Source: an uncultured bacterium (GTDB taxonomy: Bacteria; Verrucomicrobiota; Lentisphaeria; Victivallales; UBA1829). From it: 56,533 nt of DNA. This document shows, piece after piece, positions 50,574 to 56,533 of this stretch. Each line of letters opens with the position of its first letter. Position 1 is the first letter of the stretch. The notes under the pieces were generated by a model. It ran no database searches. It was not told the origin of the DNA and saw only the letters and a program-made list of their open reading frames with translations. The position numbers and the translations under genes were made by a program. The stretch is taken from positions 1 to 56,533 of the forward strand of contig URNX01000020.1 in NCBI GenBank assembly GCA_900549415.1. Direction: 5' to 3'.

Positions 50574-51265
50574 AGCGTTGTCATTTCCCGCAGAGCTTCA
50601 GTGCATTCGACCGGATGCTGGAGAAGCATGAGATGCCCCCAGCCCGGAAAGGTGCGCCGGACGGCGGAACAGGCGTCCGCCAGAACGGTGGTCATATCCG
50701 GATTGACAATCTGATCGGCGTCTCCGTCAAGCACGAAAACCGGCGTGGAATCGGTCAGCAGCTCAAGTTCGGTGCGGATATCCGATTCTTCGATGACGGC
50801 GAGTCCCTCGTCAAGCGCCTGCGTGTTGAAGGTTTCCGGGAACATGCCCGGGTACTTCTCCGGCATTGCGCAGGAGCGGAGGAAGGAGCGGATGACCGTC
50901 GAGGGACGCGTTTTGAGTCCGTTTCGCATTGCGGTGACCGCATCGCGTTTCCAGCCGCAGGGGAAGGAGTCGTCGCGGACGAATTTCGGGAACGGGTTGA
51001 TGAGGATCAGCCGCCGCACCGCTTCGAGGTTCTGAAGTGCGAGACGGACGGCAAACAGCGCTCCCATGGAGTGTCCCACGATGACGGGCGGGATATCCTC
51101 TTCCTGATCGAAGATCGGAGTGTTCAGCGGGCTTTCCTCATCGTTGAAGAATCCGTAGTCGACGATATCGACTGACTCCAGCGAGGTTTGCTCGAAGGCG
51201 TCGAAATAAAGTTCGCGGGGCACACCCCAGCCGGGGAAAACGATGGTTTCCGCCTTGTCATGCAC
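50570..51265 (-). CDS. BioH-like alpha/beta hydrolase (pimeloyl-ACP methyl ester esterase candidate)
   Basis: About 231 residues from a GTG at 51265 that overlaps the end of proA. The open frame extends further upstream into proA, but that part has low-complexity character and no homology-like motifs. The core starts TIVFPGWGVPRELYFD. The nucleophile elbow is GHSMG, preceded by PPVIV. Acid and histidine candidates are VLDGDADQIV (Asp) and PGWGHLMLLQHP (His). The BioC neighbour suggests it removes the methyl from pimeloyl-ACP methyl ester, the BioH/BioG/BioK role. Which isozyme type it is remains unclear. Confidence 0.72.
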   Translation of the reverse strand: MHDKAETIVFPGWGVPRELYFDAFEQTSLESVDIVDYGFFNDEESPLNTPIFDQEEDIPPVIVGHSMGALFAVRLALQNLEAVRRLILINPFPKFVRDDSFPCGWKRDAVTAMRNGLKTRPSTVIRSFLRSCAMPEKYPGMFPETFNTQALDEGLAVIEESDIRTELELLTDSTPVFVLDGDADQIVNPDMTTVLADACSAVRRTFPGWGHLMLLQHPVECTEALREMTTL

Positions 51266-52520
51266 GAATCTGTCCACTGCCGCGAACCTTGTATTTGTAG
51301 GACGTAAGCTCGACGAGTCCCATTGGACCACGTGCGTGCAGCTTGTCCGTGCTGATACCGATTTCCGCTCCGAATCCGAACTCTCCGCCGTCGGTGAACC
51401 GGGTGGAGGCATTGACATAAACCGTAGCGGAGTCGACTTCATTCAGGAATTTTTCCGCATGCTCCGGATTGTCCGTCAGGATGCAGTCGCTGTGTCCTGA
51501 ACCGTATTTGTTGATATGCGCAATCGCCTCGTCGAGGGAATCGACGGTGCGGACTGCAAGCTTGAGGTCGAGATATTCGCGGTTCCAGTCGTCTTCGGTC
51601 GCAGGAAGCGCGGAGGGGACAAGTGCGCGGAAAGCCTCGTCGGCATGAAGTTCAACATTCGCCAGTCTCTTCGCGATCATCGGTGCGAACTTGGCGAGCG
51701 CGTTTTTGTGAATCAGGAGCGTTTCGATGGCGTTGCATGCGCTGGGACGCTGCACTTTCGCATTCTCAATGATGTCGCATGCACGGTCAAAGTCGCAGCT
51801 CTCGTCAACGAAGGTGTGACACACTCCCTTGTAGTGCTTGATGACCGGCATTGTCGCCTGTTCGACGACGGCGCGGATCAGGCGTTCGCCTCCGCGGGGG
51901 ATGACAAGGTCGATGTACTGATTCATTTTGAGCATCAGCGAAACCGCTTCGTGTCCGGTCCACGGTATCATCTGGATGGTTCCCGCAGGCATTCCCGCCT
52001 TGACTCCGGCGTCGGAGATGAGTTTTGCAAGCGCAAGGTTCGAGTGGAGCGCTTCGGATCCGCCGCGCAGGATGACCGCGTTCCCCGCCTTCAGGCAGAG
52101 ACCGGTCGCGTCGACGGTTACATTCGGGCGGGATTCATAGATAATTGCAATGACGCCGATCGGCACGGAGACTTTTTCAATATCGAGACCGTTCGGACGC
52201 TTGAAGTCGTCGAGCCTGCGTCCAACCGGGTCGGGCAGGGTGACGACATGGCGGAGTCCGTCGGAAATACCTTTGATACGTTTTTCATCAAGGCGGAGAC
52301 GGTCTAGCATGGCGGCGGAAAGCCCGTTCGCTTTTCCCGCTTCCATATCGCGGCTGTTTTCCGCGAGGATGAATGCGGTGTTTGCATCAATGGCGTCTGC
52401 CATGGCGTTGAGCCAGTTGTTTTTCTCGCCGGTGGTTGCGGTTGCAAGCTTGCGGGCGGCGGCTTTCGCTTCGCTTCCCATCCGTTCGAGGGCGGTTTTT
52501 ATTTCATCGGAATTCTGCAT
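51258..52520 (-). CDS. proA: Gamma-glutamyl phosphate reductase
   Basis: 420 residues from the ATG at 52520 (GGAGC upstream); longer in-frame starts add an unlikely leader across the promoter. It reduces gamma-glutamyl phosphate in proline synthesis using NADPH. Family segments: GVIAIIYESRPNVTVDATGLCLKAGNAVILRGG, HYKGVCHTFVDE, the catalytic cysteine region VQRPSACNAIETLL, and EFGFGAEIGISTDKLHARGPMGL. No proB is adjacent. It is the first gene of a four-gene operon with the bioH-like gene, bioC and mtaB. Confidence 0.96.
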   Translation of the reverse strand: MQNSDEIKTALERMGSEAKAAARKLATATTGEKNNWLNAMADAIDANTAFILAENSRDMEAGKANGLSAAMLDRLRLDEKRIKGISDGLRHVVTLPDPVGRRLDDFKRPNGLDIEKVSVPIGVIAIIYESRPNVTVDATGLCLKAGNAVILRGGSEALHSNLALAKLISDAGVKAGMPAGTIQMIPWTGHEAVSLMLKMNQYIDLVIPRGGERLIRAVVEQATMPVIKHYKGVCHTFVDESCDFDRACDIIENAKVQRPSACNAIETLLIHKNALAKFAPMIAKRLANVELHADEAFRALVPSALPATEDDWNREYLDLKLAVRTVDSLDEAIAHINKYGSGHSDCILTDNPEHAEKFLNEVDSATVYVNASTRFTDGGEFGFGAEIGISTDKLHARGPMGLVELTSYKYKVRGSGQIRA

Positions 52521-52549
52521 TGTATGCTCCATTATTAATATACTTGAGT

Positions 52550-52577
52550 AATATACAGCCATCTTCCGTTTTTTCAA
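52550..52577 (-). promoter_or_regulatory. Candidate proA operon promoter
   Basis: Minus-strand TTGAAA (52572-52577), 16-bp spacer, TATATT (52550-52555). Confidence 0.6.
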
Positions 52578-52661
52578 AAGTATTTTTCTTAATAATTTGA
52601 GAATTGTTCCTGATTGTACGTGAAATTACAAAATCCTCATGAAAAAAAATGAAAAGAGCCC

Positions 52662-52690
52662 TTGAAAAACGCTTGAGTTCAGAGTATTGT
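52662..52690 (+). promoter_or_regulatory. Candidate promoter for PmtA-like gene
   Basis: TTGAAA (52662-52667), 17-bp spacer, TATTGT (52685-52690). Confidence 0.5.
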
Positions 52691-52723
52691 AACAAAACCA
52701 CAAGAATAATTATAGGGAAAAAA

Positions 52724-53296
52724 ATGCTGACGACACTGACGCTGGAGTTCCTGCGCAAACCGCTGACGACAGGAGCAATCTGCCCGAGTTCCAAATATCT
52801 TGCACGCCAGATGGTCAGCTGTATCGGCCTGGAACATGCGCATACGATCGTTGAGCTTGGTCCCGGAACCGGCGCGATTACGAAATCGATTCTGGAACAC
52901 AAGCCGGAAGACAGCACGTTCTTCGCAATCGAGCTGAACAAAACAGTTTGCGATGTCTTCCGGAAGCTTTTCCCCGGACAGATCATTTACAACGAAAGCG
53001 CTTCCGATCTGCCGCGTCTGCTGGAACAGACCGGGCAGACTCATGCGGATGTGATTCTCTCCGGTCTTCCCTGGGCGTCCTTTCCGAACTGGCTGCAGGA
53101 TGAAATCCTGAACGCGATCCTTGTTTCGCTTCCGGAAGGCGGCTCGTTTGCGACGTTTGCATATCTGCAGGGAATGCTTCTTCCCGCGGGAATCCGTTTC
53201 CGCAAAAAACTGAATTCATTCTTCCGCAAAGTGGAAACTTCCCCGGTCGTCTGGCGCAATATCCCGCCGGCATTCGTATACCGCTGCCATAAATGA
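52724..53296 (+). CDS. PmtA-like phospholipid N-methyltransferase / rRNA-adenine-dimethylase-fold protein
   Basis: 190 residues from the ATG at 52724 (AGGGA upstream); an in-frame ATG 25 codons earlier lies within the promoter. Starts LTLEFLRKPLTTGAICPSSKYLA, the pattern of the PmtA group. SAM motif I is VELGPGTGAITKSIL, and motif IV is LSGLPWASFP. Group members methylate phosphatidylethanolamine to phosphatidylcholine precursors; the fold is shared with KsgA, and the substrate here is not proven. Single-gene unit. Confidence 0.82.
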   Translation: MLTTLTLEFLRKPLTTGAICPSSKYLARQMVSCIGLEHAHTIVELGPGTGAITKSILEHKPEDSTFFAIELNKTVCDVFRKLFPGQIIYNESASDLPRLLEQTGQTHADVILSGLPWASFPNWLQDEILNAILVSLPEGGSFATFAYLQGMLLPAGIRFRKKLNSFFRKVETSPVVWRNIPPAFVYRCHK

Positions 53297-53305
53297 GCTG
53301 TTTTT

Positions 53306-53321
53306 CTGAAAATATTTTCTG
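53306..53321. promoter_or_regulatory. ARG-box-like palindrome upstream of argD
   Basis: Contains a perfect 12-base palindrome GAAAATATTTTC (53308-53319), with TGAA at the left edge. It resembles ArgR boxes (TGAAT...ATTCA) and ends eight bases before the -35 box. No arginine regulator gene is in the window. Confidence 0.3.
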
Positions 53322-53328
53322 AAAACGC

Positions 53329-53356
53329 TTGATTTTTCTGCAAACCGTGTTATTGT
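53329..53356 (+). promoter_or_regulatory. Candidate argD-argF promoter
   Basis: TTGATT (53329-53334), 16-bp spacer, TATTGT (53351-53356). Confidence 0.5.
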
Positions 53357-53400
53357 GGTGGTTTGCTGTTTGCAATAAAAATATGGAAGGAATTTGGCAA

Positions 53401-54600
53401 ATGCACACTGCTCTGACCGACAAGTACATCGGGCTTTACGACAAGTACGTCATGAAAACCTATCCGAAGGCCGACATCCTCTTCACCCGAGGCGAAGGAT
53501 GCAGACTTTGGGACGGTGACGGCAGAGAATTCCTTGATTTTGCCGCCGGTATTGCGGTGTGCAGTCTGGGGCATTGTCATCCCGCCGTCACAAAGGCGAT
53601 CGCGGAACAGGCTCAGACCCTCGTTCATGTCTCCAATCTCTATATGAACCAGCGCCAGCCGGAGCTCGCCGAAAAGCTCATCAAAAACGGTTTTGACGGC
53701 GTCTGCTTCTTCTGCAACAGCGGCGCGGAAGCGAACGAAGGACTCATCAAACTTGCCCGTAAATGGGGATCCGCACACGGCGGAAAATATGAAATTATCG
53801 CCATGAACGACTCGTTTCATGGACGCACCCTTGCGACGCTCGCCGCGACCGGCCGCAGCAAATACCGCAAAGGATTTGAACCCGATACCCTCGGTTTCCA
53901 GCATGTCCCGTTCAATGATCTCGAAGCAGCCCGCAATGCGGTGACCGACAAGACCGCTGCGATTCTCCTGGAACCCGTTCAGGGCGAAGGCGGCATCATT
54001 CCCGCCGATCCGGAATATCTGAAAGGCATCCGCGCGCTCTGCGATGAAAAGGGCATTCTCCTGCTCTTTGATGAAGTTCAGTGCGGAATGGGACGCACCG
54101 GCACGCTCTATGCGTGGCAGGGATACGGCGTGGAGCCCGACGCTCTTTCGATGGCGAAGGCACTCGGCAACGGCTACCCGATTGCCGCAGTTGTAGCTCA
54201 GCGCAAACTGGAGAACGTTTTGACTCCCGGAACTCATGCCAGCACGTTCGGCGGCACTCCGCTTGCCTGCGCCGCCGCCTGCGCCGTGGTTGATACCCTC
54301 ACCGAGGGCGGTGTCCTTGAAAACTGCCGCAAACAGGGCGCATATCTCATGGAACAGCTTCTCAAGCTCAAAGCAAAATATCCGTGCGTCAAAGACGTCC
54401 GCGGAAAAGGACTGATGATCGGAGTCGTTCTCGACTTCCCCGCCGGAGAACTGCTCGGTCCTCTGCGTGACAAAGGTCTGCTGGCGCTCTCTGCGGGCGA
54501 AACGGTCTTGCGCCTTGTTCCGCCGCTCATCATAACCAAAGAGGACTGCGATCTCGCGGTCTCATACATCGACGCGGTTCTTGCGGACCGTGCAAAATAA
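53401..54600 (+). CDS. argD: Acetylornithine aminotransferase
   Basis: 399 residues from the ATG at 53401 (GGAAGGAA upstream); earlier in-frame starts overlap the promoter. A class III PLP aminotransferase in arginine synthesis. PLP lysine K253 in SMAKALGNGYP; Asp224 in LLFDEVQCGMGRTG contacts the pyridine nitrogen. FCNSGAEANEGLIKLAR and HGRTLATLAATG are typical of ArgD. The adjacent argF supports the arginine assignment over related omega-aminotransferases. Confidence 0.95.
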   Translation: MHTALTDKYIGLYDKYVMKTYPKADILFTRGEGCRLWDGDGREFLDFAAGIAVCSLGHCHPAVTKAIAEQAQTLVHVSNLYMNQRQPELAEKLIKNGFDGVCFFCNSGAEANEGLIKLARKWGSAHGGKYEIIAMNDSFHGRTLATLAATGRSKYRKGFEPDTLGFQHVPFNDLEAARNAVTDKTAAILLEPVQGEGGIIPADPEYLKGIRALCDEKGILLLFDEVQCGMGRTGTLYAWQGYGVEPDALSMAKALGNGYPIAAVVAQRKLENVLTPGTHASTFGGTPLACAAACAVVDTLTEGGVLENCRKQGAYLMEQLLKLKAKYPCVKDVRGKGLMIGVVLDFPAGELLGPLRDKGLLALSAGETVLRLVPPLIITKEDCDLAVSYIDAVLADRAK

Positions 54601-54618
54601 CATCGGAGGCATTTGAAT

Positions 54619-55530
54619 ATGAACAAAGATCTGCTGACGTGCGAGAGTCTGACTCGCGATGATCTCAATAAAATCATTGAACTTTCCCGGAAACTGAAAG
54701 CCGAACGCGGAACACCGCAGGCGATCAAGCCGCTTGCCGGAAAAAGCATCGGCATGATTTTCGCCAAGTCTTCCACCCGGACGCGCGTTTCGTTTGAGGT
54801 CGGCATTCAGGAACTCGGCGGATACCCCGTCGTTCTTGATCAGGGACACACCCAGATGGGACGCGGCGAATCCATTCCGGATACCGCCCATGTGCTGGAA
54901 CGCTATCTTCAGGGTATCGTCATCCGCACTTTCAAGCAGAGCGATGTGGAAGGCCTTGCCGCCAATTCCAAATTCCCCGTCATCAATGCTCTCACCGATG
55001 AATATCATCCGTGCCAGGCGCTCACCGACATTTTTACGATGTGGGAGCACTCCAACGGCAAACTCGAAGGTCTGAAGTTCGCATATCTCGGCGATGGTGC
55101 CAGCAACATGGCGAATTCGCTGATGCTTGCGACCCAGCTTGCCGGAATCAACATGGCGATTGCCGCTCCGAAGGAGTTTGCCCCGATGGAGTCCATTCTG
55201 AACCGCACCGGATTCCCCGGACGCTCCACTTGGACGACCAACGTTGACGAGGCGCTCCGCGATGCTGATTATATCTACACCGACGTCTGGGTCAGCATGG
55301 GCTTTGAGGCGGAAGCCAAGCGCAGAATGGAAATTCTCGCTCCGTATCAGCTCAATATGACGAACCTGAAGAAGGCGAAGCCGACCGCTAAGGTTCTGCA
55401 CTGTCTCCCCGCTCACCGCGGCGAAGAGATTACCGACGAGGTGATGGATTCCCCCGCCTCAATCGTCTTTGACCAGGCGGAAAACCGTCTGCATGTTCAG
55501 AAAGCGATTATGACGCTTCTCATGGCGTAA
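54619..55530 (+). CDS. argF: Ornithine carbamoyltransferase
   Basis: 303 residues from the ATG at 54619, nine bases after GGAGG. Makes citrulline from ornithine and carbamoyl phosphate. Carbamoyl-phosphate loop SSTRTR (51-56) and the DEYHPCQALTD segment are present. The ornithine-side YTDVWVSMG and HCLPAHRGEEITDEV with catalytic Cys are intact. It follows argD by 18 bp and is followed by a strong terminator, so argDF is a two-gene unit. Confidence 0.97.
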   Translation: MNKDLLTCESLTRDDLNKIIELSRKLKAERGTPQAIKPLAGKSIGMIFAKSSTRTRVSFEVGIQELGGYPVVLDQGHTQMGRGESIPDTAHVLERYLQGIVIRTFKQSDVEGLAANSKFPVINALTDEYHPCQALTDIFTMWEHSNGKLEGLKFAYLGDGASNMANSLMLATQLAGINMAIAAPKEFAPMESILNRTGFPGRSTWTTNVDEALRDADYIYTDVWVSMGFEAEAKRRMEILAPYQLNMTNLKKAKPTAKVLHCLPAHRGEEITDEVMDSPASIVFDQAENRLHVQKAIMTLLMA

Positions 55531-55539
55531 GTGCTTCTG

Positions 55540-55575
55540 CCGGAACCGGATTTGAATTCTCCGGTTCCGGTTTTT
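55540..55575 (+). terminator. Terminator after argF
   Basis: CCGGAACCGGA (55540-55550) pairs with TCCGGTTCCGG (55560-55570), followed by TTTTT (55571-55575). Confidence 0.92.
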
Positions 55576-55592
55576 CTCTTTCAGCGGGGCGC

Positions 55593-56228
55593 ATGATGAT
55601 TGATTTGTCAAAGTATACATTTGCTGACTGGATGGATTTTGTTTTCGGGCATCCGGTGAACCGGAAGAGTCCGTGGTATGCGAATCCGCTGTTTCTTTAT
55701 GATTTTGATTCTGCGCTTGTTTTAGATTATCTTATGACTCTTTTTGCCGATCCCGCGTTTGCTTATCTGTGCTATACGCCGGAACAGGTGTCACAGGGAC
55801 TTGACTTTATCGTTTCCGACCGCGGTTTTATCGGAGTTCTGCTGGATGAGGAGCTTTCGCGAGCGAAACGCCGCGACTGCATTCTTGCGATGAATGCGGT
55901 ATTTCGTGTTCATCAGGAGGAGTACCCGGAGCTTCCCGGTTTGCGTGAATGGTGGTGTGCGCTGATCCGCAACTGCCGTTTTCATTATCAGGGATTGGCG
56001 CAGCATGTTGAAATTATCCGTTACTTTGAACGTCTTTTTCAGTCCCTTCTGAACCGCAAGACGATTACCGATGCTCAGCGTTCCGGCATAGCCGCTGGTA
56101 TGCTGGAGCTGAAACAGATTGCAGAAGATGCTCTGGCGGCCGCTGAAAAGAGCCGTCCCCAGCGTCTCTACAGCCGTGACGAGATCAAGATCCTCCGCAG
56201 TGTCGCCGCATTTAAATTGAATGTCTGA
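55593..56228 (+). CDS. Conserved-looking soluble protein of unknown function
   Basis: 211 residues (ATGATG start; either codon may be used), no signal peptide or membrane helix. Aromatic-rich N-terminus (TFADWMDFVFGHPVN, WYANPLFLYDFD), mostly helical middle, and a charged C-terminal helix (LKQIAEDALAAAEKSRPQR). The DWMDFVFGHPV pattern suggests a defined family, but I cannot name one. No clear promoter is seen in the short gap after the argF terminator. The codon choice is more T-rich than in the neighbouring arg genes. Confidence 0.65.
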   Translation: MMIDLSKYTFADWMDFVFGHPVNRKSPWYANPLFLYDFDSALVLDYLMTLFADPAFAYLCYTPEQVSQGLDFIVSDRGFIGVLLDEELSRAKRRDCILAMNAVFRVHQEEYPELPGLREWWCALIRNCRFHYQGLAQHVEIIRYFERLFQSLLNRKTITDAQRSGIAAGMLELKQIAEDALAAAEKSRPQRLYSRDEIKILRSVAAFKLNV

Positions 56229-56533
56229 ATCAGTCTTTCTGAAACTATCTGTCTTCGGAACTTTTCTGTCTCAGAAAAGATGAAACAGCTTGCCTGTATG
56301 ATAACTGCCATTTATTGGTTTCGGAACAAAGCTCCGCTGACTGGGAGCAGTCCCACATGCGGAAGTCAAATTTTCCCCTGTTTTTCAGACAAGAGAGTTC
56401 ATCGATGTAATTTTCCATAAAAGAGCCATATCATCGGTAAACCAAAAAAATACATTTGAATGAAGGGGTAAACTTGCAATTTTATCGATAGAGGTGTAAA
56501 TTATATGGGGCTGGAAGTGTAAGATTTTTTCGT
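56229..56533. other. Non-coding window end
   Basis: No gene is supported in these 305 bases. A CTTTTCTG/CAGAAAAG stem (56261-56279) without a T run lies after the unknown gene. The region becomes AT-rich toward the end. Confidence 0.6.
56474..56502 (+). promoter_or_regulatory. Possible promoter reading out of the window
   Basis: TTGCAA (56474-56479), 17-bp spacer, TAAATT (56497-56502). The gene it would serve lies beyond the window. Confidence 0.3.

Noticed and set aside
51266..51442. N-terminal extension of the bioH-like protein
   Set aside because: Lies entirely within proA, is Ser/Pro-rich without hydrolase features, and a GTG at the proA stop gives normal length.
56261..56279. CTTTTCTG/CAGAAAAG stem as a terminator
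   Set aside because: No T run follows on either strand.

Overview
The window looks like chromosome of a Lentisphaerota-type bacterium, most like Victivallales. This is an inference from four proteins with the FTLIELLVVIAIIAILAG pseudopilin start, large secreted multi-domain glycoside hydrolases, and many AraC, LacI and GntR-type sugar regulators. No 16S rRNA gene is present to confirm it. Base composition is moderately GC-rich with AT-rich intergenic regions. Many candidate promoters read TTGAAA-16/17 bp-TATATT.

Layout. 1-296: 5' part of a secreted proline-repeat protein. 399-18416: mostly housekeeping genes: tRNA-Leu(UAA), recJ, a GNAT acetyltransferase, an ABM-domain monooxygenase, an amino-acid permease fused to a PTS EIIA domain, alkaline phosphatase, a small conserved protein with cysS and a DUF523 gene, pepF-dus, and a metG-rhaB-HExxH membrane protein-Nif3-AraC run, then a cytidylate-kinase-like gene. 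18487-38949: a polysaccharide-utilisation region. Two secreted clan GH-A (GH39-like) enzymes lie in oppositely oriented operons, each with its own pseudopilin. Around them sit a GntR/LacI chimeric repressor, two AraC regulators, a sugar isomerase/epimerase, a HAD phosphatase, a cytoplasmic GH38 alpha-mannosidase cotranscribed with a LacI repressor, and a cytoplasmic GH31 enzyme. Secreted enzymes would cut glycans outside and the GH38/GH31 enzymes would finish oligosaccharides inside. 39075-48405: another pseudopilin, then an operon matching the hmuT-U-V-S part of Bacteroidetes haem-uptake loci (membrane protein, ExbB-like, DUF2149, membrane-anchored CobN-like chelatase), a further pseudopilin with a small secreted protein, and a divergent FMN-binding flavoprotein. 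48529-56228: a proA-bioH-like-bioC-mtaB operon, a PmtA-like methyltransferase, argD-argF and an unknown gene.

The most interesting signal is in 39945-48490. Three transcription units (CobN operon, pseudopilin unit, FMN protein) carry five copies of a TTAGA-N4-TCTAA dyad placed beside near-identical promoters. This suggests one metal- or haem-responsive regulon that unites a CobN-like haem/metal enzyme, an ExbB-type energiser, a flavoprotein and a pseudopilin, without a TonB receptor in view. Second, all four pseudopilins have Arg instead of Gly before the predicted cleavage site, and share fixed rare codons (ATA, GTA) while neighbouring synonymous sites vary.
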